A stretch of 64,000 nucleotides of DNA from Firm-04 sp045596625 (GTDB lineage Bacteria; Bacillota; Clostridia; Oscillospirales; Ruminococcaceae): the NCBI GenBank assembly GCA_045596625.1, contig JAZOCU010000009.1, forward strand, positions 1-64,000. The letters run 5' to 3'. The notes beneath the pieces were generated by a model. That model saw only the letters and a program-made list of their open reading frames with translations. It was not told where the DNA came from and made no database searches. The position numbers were made by a program, and so were the translations under genes. Below are positions 25,400-34,055 of the stretch, in pieces. Each line of letters starts with the position of its first letter. Within the stretch, counting starts at the first letter, position 1.

Positions 25400-27946
25400 A
25401 TGAAGCTGCTTGTCGTAGACGGAAACAGCATTCTCAATCGTGCCTATTACGGTGTAAAACCGCTGACCAATCAGCGCGGTGTATATACCAATGCTATTTT
25501 CGGCTTTTTCAATATTCTGCTGAAGGTAATCAGTGATGATGCTCCCGATGGGATTGCGATCGCCTTTGATCTGCCGTCTCCAACCTTTCGTCATAAAGCA
25601 GTTGCAAGCTATAAGGCTACCAGAAAAGGTATGCCGGAAGAGCTTGCAATGCAGCTGCCGCTGACAAAACAGATCCTTACTGCCATGGGTCTTCACGTTG
25701 TCACATGTGAAGGCTGGGAGGCTGATGATATTCTGGGCACACTGTCGGCTGCCGGTACAGCGCAGAAAGAGCAGTGCATTCTGCTCACGGGCGACCGTGA
25801 TAATCTGCAGCTTATTAATGACTATGTTACGGTACGACTTGCTACCAATCGGGAACAGATCCTGTTTACCACCGAAAGATTCATCAGCGAATACGGCTTT
25901 GAACCGAAACAGCTGATCGATCTCAAAGCGTTGATGGGCGACAGCTCCGATAACATTGCCGGTGTACAGGGCATCGGAGAAAAAACCGCATCAGCACTGA
26001 TCCGAGAATATGGTACGATTGAAGCGCTCTATGAAGCTCTGCCTGACGCAGTACTCTCACCGGCAGTGCGGCGCAAATTGGAAGCCGGTGAGGCAGATGC
26101 AAAACAAAGTAAATTTCTTGCTACGATCGTAACGGATGCCCCGATCTCCACAACGCTGCACGATTATTTACCCAAGCCTCGCAACGAAGAAGCGCTTTCT
26201 GCATTGCTTACCGATCTGGAGCTGTTCAAATTAATGGAACGGCTGGGCGTAAAACCCTCTACGGCTCTGCCGATAGAGGATACCGAAGTGAACGCCCCTG
26301 TTACACTTCCTGAAATTACTTCGCTTTCTTTGGATTCTTTGTCGGAGCTTTACTCGGCACAGGGAACTCCCATAGACTTTCTGCTCAAAGAACAGCTGTT
26401 ATATATCGCCTATGGAAGCAATATGACCCGCATTACCAATCCGGCACAGATTGCAGCCTTTCTGCAATCATCTGTACCGAAACGCACCTTCGATGCAAAG
26501 CCTGTCTATCGGCAATGCATGGAGCGGGGAGAAACCATTGGAAATCTTGTACTGGATGCTGCGATCTGTGCATATCTGCTGAATCCTTCCACACCGGAAT
26601 ATGCCATTGATCGGCTCTGTGCAACCATGGGGCTCCCCTATCCCGACAGCTTGGGAGAATATGCCGAAATTGCGATCCTGCCGTCGCTTTGCGACCGCCT
26701 TGCTGCTGAGATATCGGCACAAGGCATGGAGTCTCTGATGCGGGAGATCGAATTGCCGTTGGTTGAGGTGCTTGCTGATATGGAAACCGTCGGTGTCCGT
26801 GTTGATGCAGAAGGAGTCCGTGCATTCGGAGAGAAACTGACAGCAGAAATCTCTGCTCTGGAACAGCACATCTATGAACTGGTCGGACATGAATTCAATA
26901 TTCTTTCTCCCAAGCAGCTCGGCGTGGTTCTGTTTGAGGAGCTTGCTCTGCCTGCCGGCAAAAAGACAAAAACCGGATGGTCTACCAATGCCGAAGTCTT
27001 GGAAGGATTGCGGCTGCAGCATCCCGTGGTAGATCTGGTATTGCAATATCGCCAACTGACAAAGCTCAACTCCACCTATGTGGAAGGTCTGCTGAAAACC
27101 ATTGCTCCCGATGGCAGAATCCATACCTGTTATCGCCAGACCGAAACCCGTACCGGAAGAATCTCTTCCACTGAGCCGAATCTGCAAAACATTCCCGTTC
27201 GCACCACTCTGGGCAGAGAAATGCGGAAATTCTTTATTGCTGCTGAGGGGTGCACGCTGCTGGATGCCGATTACAGCCAGATCGAATTACGTTTGGTAGC
27301 ACATCTGTGCGGTGATGAGAATATGCAGCGCAGCTTTATTGAAAATCGAGACATCCACCGTACAACTGCTGCGCAGGTGTTCAATCTGCCCGAAGAAATG
27401 ATTACAAAAGAAATGCGAAGCGCTGCAAAAGCTGTAAATTTTGGTATCCTCTACGGAATAAGCGCCTTTTCCCTGTCAAAAGATATCGGTGTGACTGTTG
27501 CAAAAGCGGATCGCTATATCAAGGATTATCTGCATTCTTTTCCCAATGTGGAACGCTTTATGCAGGAAAACGTTGAAAACGCCAGAGAAACCGGATTTGT
27601 TTCTACGATGTTTGGAAGAAAACGTCCTGTCCCTGAACTGAGAGCTTCCAATAAAATCGTACAGGCAGCCGGTAAGCGGATTGCCATGAATACACCCATC
27701 CAGGGAACTGCTGCCGATATCATTAAGGCTGCTATGGTTCGGGTATGGCGCAGACTGCGTGAAGAAGCACCCAACGCCAGACTGATTTTGCAGATCCACG
27801 ACGAACTGATCGTAGAGGCTCCGCTGGCAGACCGGCAAATCGCTGCGCAGATCCTGCAGTCCGAAATGGAACAAGCCTGCACGCTATCAATCCCGCTTAC
27901 TGCCGATGTGGAGGAGGGGGCCAGTTGGTATGATGCAAAAAGCTGA
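25400..27946 (+). CDS. polA: DNA polymerase I
   Basis: An 848-residue family A polymerase for Okazaki fragment processing and repair. The N-terminal 5'-3' nuclease (about 1-270) is intact: LVVDGNSILNRAYYG, GWEADDILGT and GDSSDNIAGVQGIGEKTA. The middle domain (about 300-470) keeps the fold but lacks the DxE and other acidic residues of a 3'-5' exonuclease, so proofreading is probably absent, as in many Firmicutes. The polymerase domain shows LLDADYSQIELR (motif A), the AKAVNFGILYG finger helix (motif B) and LQIHDELIVEAP (motif C). AAAGGA is 10 bases before ATG 25400. It is followed by rimI with a 17-base overlap. Confidence 0.95.
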   Translation: MKLLVVDGNSILNRAYYGVKPLTNQRGVYTNAIFGFFNILLKVISDDAPDGIAIAFDLPSPTFRHKAVASYKATRKGMPEELAMQLPLTKQILTAMGLHVVTCEGWEADDILGTLSAAGTAQKEQCILLTGDRDNLQLINDYVTVRLATNREQILFTTERFISEYGFEPKQLIDLKALMGDSSDNIAGVQGIGEKTASALIREYGTIEALYEALPDAVLSPAVRRKLEAGEADAKQSKFLATIVTDAPISTTLHDYLPKPRNEEALSALLTDLELFKLMERLGVKPSTALPIEDTEVNAPVTLPEITSLSLDSLSELYSAQGTPIDFLLKEQLLYIAYGSNMTRITNPAQIAAFLQSSVPKRTFDAKPVYRQCMERGETIGNLVLDAAICAYLLNPSTPEYAIDRLCATMGLPYPDSLGEYAEIAILPSLCDRLAAEISAQGMESLMREIELPLVEVLADMETVGVRVDAEGVRAFGEKLTAEISALEQHIYELVGHEFNILSPKQLGVVLFEELALPAGKKTKTGWSTNAEVLEGLRLQHPVVDLVLQYRQLTKLNSTYVEGLLKTIAPDGRIHTCYRQTETRTGRISSTEPNLQNIPVRTTLGREMRKFFIAAEGCTLLDADYSQIELRLVAHLCGDENMQRSFIENRDIHRTTAAQVFNLPEEMITKEMRSAAKAVNFGILYGISAFSLSKDIGVTVAKADRYIKDYLHSFPNVERFMQENVENARETGFVSTMFGRKRPVPELRASNKIVQAAGKRIAMNTPIQGTAADIIKAAMVRVWRRLREEAPNARLILQIHDELIVEAPLADRQIAAQILQSEMEQACTLSIPLTADVEEGASWYDAKS

Positions 27947-28382
27947 TCTGCATATCGAACTGATGACAGAGCACACTGTCTCAGCAGTGGCTTCCATTGC
28001 CGCTGCCTGTTTCAGCACCCCATGGTCTGAAGGTGCATATCAGCGGGAGCTCAACAATCCTCAGGCGATCACCTTTGTTGCCTTTCAAAAGGATGCTCCT
28101 GTTGGGTTTCTCAACTGTGGGTTTCTTCTTGATGAATTAACCATCAATGCGCTGGCTGTTTTGCCCGATTATCGCCGCTTGGGAATTGGTGCAGCACTGA
28201 TGCAGGCCTTGCTTGATTGGATGCAGGGGGTATGCTCTGTATGCTATCTTGAAGTACGAGAAAGCAATATGCCTGCCAGAACACTCTATGAATCCTTTGG
28301 CTTTATTCAAAACGGATATCGTGCCAGATATTATGAGGATCCGCCCGAAGCAGCTGTGCTTATGATCCGCTCTCTGGAATAG
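27930..28382 (+). CDS. rimI: Ribosomal protein S18-alanine N-acetyltransferase
   Basis: A 150-residue GNAT acetyltransferase. The acetyl-CoA loop is at VLPDYRRLGIGAALMQALLDW and the RimI-type C-terminal signature follows: CYLEVRESNMPARTLYESFGF. The family acetylates the N-terminal alanine of S18 and may modify other proteins. ATG 27930 is used because GGAGG lies upstream inside the polA end; ATG 27933 would remove one Met only. The gene overlaps polA by 17 bases, so translation is coupled. RimI more often neighbours tsaB/tsaD; that linkage is absent here. Confidence 0.88.
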   Translation: MMQKADLHIELMTEHTVSAVASIAAACFSTPWSEGAYQRELNNPQAITFVAFQKDAPVGFLNCGFLLDELTINALAVLPDYRRLGIGAALMQALLDWMQGVCSVCYLEVRESNMPARTLYESFGFIQNGYRARYYEDPPEAAVLMIRSLE

Positions 28383-28394
28383 CCAAACAAAATA

Positions 28395-28438
28395 CCGCCG
28401 AACCGTCATAAAATGACGATTCGGCGGCTGCCGTTTTT
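28395..28438 (+). terminator. Terminator of polA-rimI
   Basis: A 14-bp stem with one mismatch (28395-28408 with 28414-28427), a five-base loop, then CTGCCGTTTTTT. It touches the end of the converging phosphoesterase gene. Confidence 0.8.
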
Positions 28439-29310
28439 TATCCAGCTGAAAGTGTCACACATATGATCTCAGGCCGATTGAACAATCGAAAGGGAAATGC
28501 ACTGTTGCCCAATCCTCTGCTCACTACGATCGTTGTATCCTGCACCGTATGCATTCCCTCAAACAATGTCGGGATCATGCCTTGATCCGGTGCATAGATT
28601 CCGATATTGAAAAAAGGAATGCGGAACTGACCGCCATGGGCATGACCCGAAAACACCAGATCCACACCTGTTTTTGCATAATCATCAATCATTTGCGGCT
28701 CATGAGCCAGCAACAGATGCAGCTCTTCTTTGGATTCCTCAGCCATCATTGTCTTGAGCTTTGTCGTATATAGGGACAGATTATTCAGACAGATCAACTT
28801 CAACGTATCTCCGTTTTCAGCTGAAATCGTAATCATCTCATCCCTAACATAATGAACTCCATAGGAAACAACATCTTCAAGAAACGAATGCATCTCCTCA
28901 TCGGGAAGGATCTGTTCATGATTGCCAAGCACATAATAGGTCGGCGCCAGTTTCGGAATCTGTTCCATAAACATACGAGCTTTCTCATAGTTGGTATGAT
29001 TGCTGGCATCCACAAAATCACCTGTCAAAACGATCAGATCGGGATCCAGTGCTGCGATCTGTTTCATAAGCGATTCATTATCATCACCAAATACTTTATT
29101 GTGCAGATCACTCAGATGTACAATGCGATATCCCTCAAAGCCTTGGGGAACCTCAGGGTTCTGGTACGTATACTGCGTTAATGACAATGCATTGTTATTC
29201 CAATATAAAAACACAAGCAACAGCACAAGGATTGCTGCACGGATCATCCATTGCTTCCAAGAACGCTTTGCTCCTAGTCCAAAAAACTGCGAAACTTTTG
29301 ATTTCTCCAT
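28438..29310 (-). CDS. Membrane-anchored calcineurin-like metallophosphoesterase (YkuE-like)
   Basis: A 290-residue protein with one N-terminal helix (about 23-41) and an extracytoplasmic catalytic domain. All metal-binding motifs of the family are present: HLSDLHN, LTGDFVD, LGNHEQ, LLAHEP and SGHAHGGQ. Two metal ions would drive phosphoester cleavage. Members such as YkuE and LpxH-like proteins act on nucleotides, lipids or wall precursors; the substrate is not predictable here. AGGAGG lies six bases before ATG 29310. It is a single-gene unit with its own promoter, between two terminators. Confidence 0.87.
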   Translation of the reverse strand: MEKSKVSQFFGLGAKRSWKQWMIRAAILVLLLVFLYWNNNALSLTQYTYQNPEVPQGFEGYRIVHLSDLHNKVFGDDNESLMKQIAALDPDLIVLTGDFVDASNHTNYEKARMFMEQIPKLAPTYYVLGNHEQILPDEEMHSFLEDVVSYGVHYVRDEMITISAENGDTLKLICLNNLSLYTTKLKTMMAEESKEELHLLLAHEPQMIDDYAKTGVDLVFSGHAHGGQFRIPFFNIGIYAPDQGMIPTLFEGMHTVQDTTIVVSRGLGNSAFPFRLFNRPEIICVTLSAG

Positions 29311-29334
29311 CCAAAACCTCCTGATTTATTATTC

Positions 29335-29363
29335 ATTATACCAGAGAAATCATACATCGTCAA
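29335..29363 (-). promoter_or_regulatory. Promoter of the phosphoesterase gene
   Basis: Minus strand TTGACG (29358-29363), 17 bases, TATAAT (29335-29340). The -35 box lies right beside the terminator stem at 29369. Confidence 0.8.
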
Positions 29364-29368
29364 TACAG

Positions 29369-29404
29369 AAAAAACGCATATGGCAGAAGCCATATGCGTT
29401 TTTT
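29369..29404. terminator. Terminator of the GH9 gene (bidirectional structure)
   Basis: A perfect 16-bp stem, AAAAAACGCATATGGC and its complement, with loop AGAA. On the minus strand the U run follows the stem, 21 bases past the GH9 stop. Confidence 0.85.
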
Positions 29405-29424
29405 GTTGCATTTTATCATCCGGA

Positions 29425-31581
29425 TCAATCAAGCGAATCGATCAGATGTGCCAGATACTGCAGTACCTTAACACTATCATCAGAATTCACCTTACTGTCC
29501 TGTGTCACATCGCCCTGACGAATACCCTGATCCGTTACATTGATGGTTGTATCCTCCGCAGCGTAGCGGCACATCATAACCACGTCATCGATCTTAACAA
29601 TGCCGTCACAGTTCATATCGCCCATCAAAAGCTTTGTTGCAGAAGGCGTGGTAGATGTTGTAGTTGTAGTTGTAGTCGTAGTAGTGGTGGTGGTAGTAGT
29701 CGTCGTTGTGGTGCTTGTTGTGGTAGCAACAGCGCCGTTGCCGTAAGCGGTAAACTTCAGCTTCGACTGATCCTGTGTTACCATGGAGCTTACACTGTTA
29801 TCCCACTTTGCATAGTAGTAAACCTGAAGCTCAACCGTCTGAATACCGGAAGGAACAGTCAGTTTGAAGGAAGTCGAACCGGAAGAATCAAAGGTCGTAT
29901 CTGCCCAGTTACCGTCTTTCCAAGAAGATGTGCTGTTATCCCAATAGCCATATCCGCCGTTTGCCTGTGCGCCGGATACACCACCGGTAATCTTGATCTC
30001 AATGGAAGTTGCGCCATTGGTCTGAACGATCCATTTATTCTCGTTCTTAGTAACAGTCAGTTCATTGCTATTACCGGAATCGGTATTGCCGGGATTCGTA
30101 GAAGTCGTTGTGGTGGTAGATGTGGTGCTGCTGGTGGATGTACCGGGAACCGGACCGGGATCGGGATTCACAGTACCCTCTACACCGGGGATAGAGCTCT
30201 CCAAGGAGCCTGTCTTGAACTTATCATACAAGGCTGCTGCTACACCTACGATGGCTGCGTTATAGTCGATCGCAACCTCGTTAGTGACGTAGTTCTGCAG
30301 ACTATCTTCATAAGAACCGAAATCAGAATTCTCAGGGCCGCCGACCAGTGCACCAACCAGAACTTTACTGTTGCTTGCACTGACTGTTGTGTTCTTGCCC
30401 ATCTCATCATAGTTCTTATAGCCGGAAGCTGCTCTATGGTGAGGATTCTTCGGAGAATTACTGTTGAAACCAACGATCATGTTCTTGTTGATGGTGTTAT
30501 CACCAAGGATCATTGCCGTCTGTGACTTGCACCAGGATACATAATCATTGGAGGTATGCTTGGAAACCACCAATGCGGGAAGCTGCAGACCGGTATTCAG
30601 TCTGGTACTGCCCCACTTCTGGATCGGCAGATAAGTATTGGGGTTGGTACAGTTCTTGCTGACATAGGAATTTGCCCATTTCCACTCGCCGGTGATCTCA
30701 CCATACAGACAAGCGGCACCAAGATTTACATTGTTCCAGCAATGCGTATAGTAAACTTCGCCCCATACTCTGTTGCCGGAGGAGAAATAGGAATCCATAT
30801 CGCTCTTATAGGAGTTATCCTTGGTTGCCAGATAGAGGAAACCGGCTGCCCATGCCTGATCGTCGGCATAATCCTCAGAATCATAGAATCCGGAAGCACC
30901 ATCCGTAGCGACTCGATTGGTCCGCTTGGAATAGTTATACAGTGCCTTTGCATACTTCAGATTCTCTTCATCACCGAAGTTCAGATAGCTGACTGCCAAT
31001 GCAGCAGCATACTCTGCAGCAATGTCACTGGCAGAATCACTTGTCCAGAACATTTTACGTTTGCCCTGTGCGGATTCCTGAGCCTCAGGCGGGCCCCAAT
31101 AATCGTGATCCGGACCGCCTTCACCCTTCTGGTACAGGAATTTGGAGACGTTATCACCACTCAATACAGCACTGGCTTTGAAATAATCGGTAAAATAATC
31201 GGAAATCGTCTTAAAATGCGAGGACACGCCCAAAGCATCATAGGAGGACTTGAACTCATAGTAGCCCCAGCCCAGTGTTGCTGCGGTATAGCCTTGCGGC
31301 AAACCGAACATAACATGGTCACCTGCATCATGGAAACCGCCAACTACTTCATCACCGGTATGGCAATCCCCTCTCCAGCTCAGTGCTGAAGCCTCCTCTG
31401 CCGATGAACCGCACATATTGGCATCATAAAAATAAAGGGTATACTGCAACAATTTTGCATAATTGTCGCTGTCGGCAGCATTGATCGGCTGCCCGTCTGC
31501 GATAGGCGATGCCATCACGCCGGTCAAGACCGCTGCGCTCAAGGCAATCGCTTTCGCACGCTTCCAAACAGAATGGTACAT
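29425..31581 (-). CDS. GH9 endoglucanase with CBM-like module and dockerin
   Basis: A 718-residue secreted cellulase. Signal peptide residues 1 to about 36. The GH9 (alpha/alpha)6 catalytic module spans about 38-455: GGFHDAGDH holds the two catalytic-base Asp (85 and 88), PHHRAASG is the conserved His region and NEVAIDYNA near 435 carries the acid Glu. A Pro/Thr linker, a beta-rich module of about 110 residues (TVTKNENKWIVQTNGA..., likely carbohydrate binding, family not assignable by eye), a long poly-Thr linker and a type I-like dockerin (DMNCDGIVKIDD, DVTQDSKVNSDD) follow. The dockerin implies docking on a cellulosome scaffold. It has no attached CBM3c or Ig-like GH9 module. Confidence 0.93.
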   Translation of the reverse strand: MYHSVWKRAKAIALSAAVLTGVMASPIADGQPINAADSDNYAKLLQYTLYFYDANMCGSSAEEASALSWRGDCHTGDEVVGGFHDAGDHVMFGLPQGYTAATLGWGYYEFKSSYDALGVSSHFKTISDYFTDYFKASAVLSGDNVSKFLYQKGEGGPDHDYWGPPEAQESAQGKRKMFWTSDSASDIAAEYAAALAVSYLNFGDEENLKYAKALYNYSKRTNRVATDGASGFYDSEDYADDQAWAAGFLYLATKDNSYKSDMDSYFSSGNRVWGEVYYTHCWNNVNLGAACLYGEITGEWKWANSYVSKNCTNPNTYLPIQKWGSTRLNTGLQLPALVVSKHTSNDYVSWCKSQTAMILGDNTINKNMIVGFNSNSPKNPHHRAASGYKNYDEMGKNTTVSASNSKVLVGALVGGPENSDFGSYEDSLQNYVTNEVAIDYNAAIVGVAAALYDKFKTGSLESSIPGVEGTVNPDPGPVPGTSTSSTTSTTTTTSTNPGNTDSGNSNELTVTKNENKWIVQTNGATSIEIKITGGVSGAQANGGYGYWDNSTSSWKDGNWADTTFDSSGSTSFKLTVPSGIQTVELQVYYYAKWDNSVSSMVTQDQSKLKFTAYGNGAVATTTSTTTTTTTTTTTTTTTTTTTSTTPSATKLLMGDMNCDGIVKIDDVVMMCRYAAEDTTINVTDQGIRQGDVTQDSKVNSDDSVKVLQYLAHLIDSLD

Positions 31582-31623
31582 CTCAACAATTCCTCTCTTT
31601 CATGTATGTATTATCCCACTTTC

Positions 31624-31659
31624 ATACGTATCGGCGCATTCGCCGATACGTATATTATA
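31624..31659 (-). promoter_or_regulatory. GH9 promoter -10 followed by a 30-bp inverted repeat
   Basis: Minus strand TATAAT (31654-31659) is followed immediately by ATACGTATCGGCG, loop AATG, and its exact complement (31624-31653). The -35 region is poor (no TTGACA), which fits an activated promoter. The repeat could be an operator or a 5' mRNA hairpin. Confidence 0.6.
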
Positions 31660-31850
31660 CTGGATTTTTTTTGCATATATATGGATTTTCTATTGCGTAA
31701 TTATGAACAAATTGTTTCTATGCGTAGAAAATAGCTTTCTGATTTTGTGCACTTTTACCAATTCAAATGCTTGATTTTTGTCAATTTGCTTAAAACGCTC
31801 CAAACATATAGGAAAGTTAGCCGCTGCTTGCGATCCGCCGCAAAAAGTAT

Positions 31851-31879
31851 TTGCATTTTTAGTGACTTTATGGTATACT
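31851..31879 (+). promoter_or_regulatory. Promoter of lepA-hemW operon
   Basis: TTGCAT (31851-31856), 17 bases, TATACT (31874-31879). Transcription would start near 31886, so the in-frame ATG at 31888 would have no leader. Confidence 0.75.
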
Positions 31880-31914
31880 GATTATGAATGTCATACAGAA
31901 CGGAGGAATCGCTT

Positions 31915-33717
31915 TTGGCGAACGAAAACATACGTAATTTTTGTATTATTGCGCATATCGATCACGGTAAATCTACGCTTGCAGACCGTATTCTTGAAAA
32001 AACAAAAGCCGTTGCAGTGCGTGATATGGAGGAACAGCTCCTGGATAATATGAATATTGAACGGGAACGCGGAATCACCATCAAGGCGCGTGCTGTCACC
32101 TTGAATTACACTGCGCAGGACGGTGAGACCTATCAGTTCAATCTCATCGATACACCCGGCCATGTGGACTTCAATTATGAAGTCAGCCGATCGTTGGCCG
32201 CTTGTGAGGGTGCGATCCTGATCGTGGATGCTTCTCAGGGCATTGAGGCACAGACTTTGGCAAACACCTATCTTGCTATCGAGGCCGATTTGGAGCTGCT
32301 CCCTGTGATCAATAAAATTGATCTGCCCTCCGCTGAACCGGAACGTGTAGCACAGGAGGTCGAATCCATAATCGGAATTCCCGCCATGGATGCACCCAGA
32401 GTTTCGGCAAAACGCGGCATCAACATTGAAGAAGTATTGGAGCGAATCGTATCTGATATTCCTGCCCCCAAGGGTGATGAATCTGCTCCGCTTCAGGCTT
32501 TGATTTTTGACAGCTTCTATGATTCCTATAAAGGCGTTATCATCTACATCAGAGTCAAGGAGGGTACGGTTCGTGTCGGTGATCGGATCAAGCTGATGGC
32601 TACCGGTGCAGAATTTACCATTGTGGAAGCCGGTGTGATGAGCGCCACCGATCACATCAATAAGGGTTCTCTTTGTGCCGGCGAGGTTGGATATCTGACC
32701 GCTTCCATCAAAAGCATCGGTGATACCCGTGTGGGTGATACCATTACCCTTGCCGATCAGCCCTGCGATTCTCCTTTGCCCGGATATCGCAAGGTCAGCC
32801 CTATGGTCTTTTCAGGTATCTATCCTGCCGATGGCGCTCATTATAACGATCTTCGGGATGCGCTTGAAAAACTGCAGCTCAATGATGCCGCTCTGACCTT
32901 CGAGCCCGAAACATCGATCGCTCTGGGCTTCGGTTTCCGCTGCGGTTTCTTAGGTCTGCTGCATATGGAAATCATTCAGGAACGTCTGGAACGAGAATAT
33001 AATCTGGATCTTGTTACGACTGCCCCTTCGGTTATCTATCGAGTTACTCTCACCAGCGGCGAGGTGCTTATGATCGATAACCCCTCAAACTATCCCAATC
33101 CAGCCAATATCGCTGATGCAGAAGAACCAATGGTCAAAGCAGATATTCTGGCGCCTTCTGACTATGTAGGCAGTATCATGGAGCTTTGCCAGGAACGCAG
33201 AGGCGTTTTCAAGGATATGCAGTATATAGATGAAAACCGTGTGAATCTGCACTATACTCTGCCTTTGAACGAGATCATCTATGATTTCTTCGATGCACTG
33301 AAGTCCCGTACCAGAGGCTATGCCTCTCTTGATTATGAGCTGGCAGGCTATGCATCCTCCAAACTTGTCAAGCTGGATTTCCTGCTCAATGGCGATATTG
33401 TGGATGCTCTCTCCTTTATCGTACACGCCGATAAAGCCTATACACGTGCCCGCAAGATCGCTGAAAAGCTCAAGGAGAATATTCCAAGACAGCTCTTTGA
33501 GGTTCCGATCCAAGCTGCCATCGGCGGTAAGGTTATTGCTCGTGAGACCGTGAAAGCTCTGCGCAAGGATGTGCTTGCAAAATGCTACGGCGGTGATATC
33601 ACCCGTAAGAAAAAGCTTCTGGAAAAACAGAAGGAAGGTAAAAAGAGAATGCGTCAGCTGGGCACGGTGGAAGTTCCCTCCGATGCCTTTATGGCGGTTC
33701 TCAAATTCGATGAGTGA
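31915..33717 (+). CDS. lepA: Elongation factor 4 (LepA), TTG start
   Basis: A 600-residue translational GTPase that acts on stalled or back-translocating ribosomes. G motifs: AHIDHGKSTL (G1), RGITIKA (G2), DTPGHVDF (G3), NKIDLPSA (G4). Domains II, III and V and the LepA-specific C-terminal domain (RKKKLLEKQKEGKKRMR, in KRMRQLGTVEVPSDAF) follow. The start chosen is TTG 31915: GGAGG lies eight bases before it and the length then equals the family norm. The longer ATG at 31888 sits at the predicted transcription start with no ribosome site. First gene of a transcript with a zinc-ribbon protein and hemW; lepA-hemW adjacency is common in bacteria. Confidence 0.95.
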   Translation: MANENIRNFCIIAHIDHGKSTLADRILEKTKAVAVRDMEEQLLDNMNIERERGITIKARAVTLNYTAQDGETYQFNLIDTPGHVDFNYEVSRSLAACEGAILIVDASQGIEAQTLANTYLAIEADLELLPVINKIDLPSAEPERVAQEVESIIGIPAMDAPRVSAKRGINIEEVLERIVSDIPAPKGDESAPLQALIFDSFYDSYKGVIIYIRVKEGTVRVGDRIKLMATGAEFTIVEAGVMSATDHINKGSLCAGEVGYLTASIKSIGDTRVGDTITLADQPCDSPLPGYRKVSPMVFSGIYPADGAHYNDLRDALEKLQLNDAALTFEPETSIALGFGFRCGFLGLLHMEIIQERLEREYNLDLVTTAPSVIYRVTLTSGEVLMIDNPSNYPNPANIADAEEPMVKADILAPSDYVGSIMELCQERRGVFKDMQYIDENRVNLHYTLPLNEIIYDFFDALKSRTRGYASLDYELAGYASSKLVKLDFLLNGDIVDALSFIVHADKAYTRARKIAEKLKENIPRQLFEVPIQAAIGGKVIARETVKALRKDVLAKCYGGDITRKKKLLEKQKEGKKRMRQLGTVEVPSDAFMAVLKFDE

Positions 33718-33737
33718 TCATCGGAAAGGATGGATCC

Positions 33738-34055
33738 ATGAAACACACCTGTCCTCATTGCGGAGAAAAAACCTTTTCTCCCATTCAAAAAGCACTTGCC
33801 GGCGGTATGACAAGCAACGGACAAGCCTGTCCCTCCTGCGGCGGACGCTGCGTCAACGGCAAGCTGTCTCTGGTTGTCAACTCTATTACCTTGCTGATTG
33901 CGATGGTGTTGATATTTATTACCTATTTCCGTTTTGATACGATGACGGATGTTCTGAAAGGCGGCGTAATTCCGTTACTGTGTGCAATCGCATTCAATTA
34001 TCTCTTTAACGCCTTTTTCGGAAAACTCATTCCTGCCATCCGGAAATTCAAATGA
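33738..34055 (+). CDS. Small zinc-ribbon membrane protein
   Basis: A 105-residue protein with two CxxC pairs at the N-terminus (CPHCGE near residue 4 and CPSCGG near 35), which would hold one zinc, followed by two membrane helices (about 48-66 and 77-97). No function is recognised. ATG 33738 is chosen because GAAAGGA lies about eight bases before it; the open frame reaches back into lepA. It sits 20 bases after lepA and its stop overlaps the hemW ATG (ATGATGG), so it is part of that transcript. Confidence 0.75.
   Translation: MKHTCPHCGEKTFSPIQKALAGGMTSNGQACPSCGGRCVNGKLSLVVNSITLLIAMVLIFITYFRFDTMTDVLKGGVIPLLCAIAFNYLFNAFFGKLIPAIRKFK

Noticed and set aside
29640..29720. Simple repeat of GTAGTT/GGTGGT type that might be a CRISPR or satellite
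   Set aside because: It encodes the poly-Thr linker of the GH9 enzyme; there are no spacers.
29380..30525. Plus-strand frame of 381 codons opposite the GH9 linkers
   Set aside because: The poly-Thr linker gives Ser/Arg/Gly-rich nonsense on the other strand; no start signals.
31888..31914. ATG 31888 as lepA start
   Set aside because: No ribosome site and almost no leader after the promoter; TTG 31915 has both.
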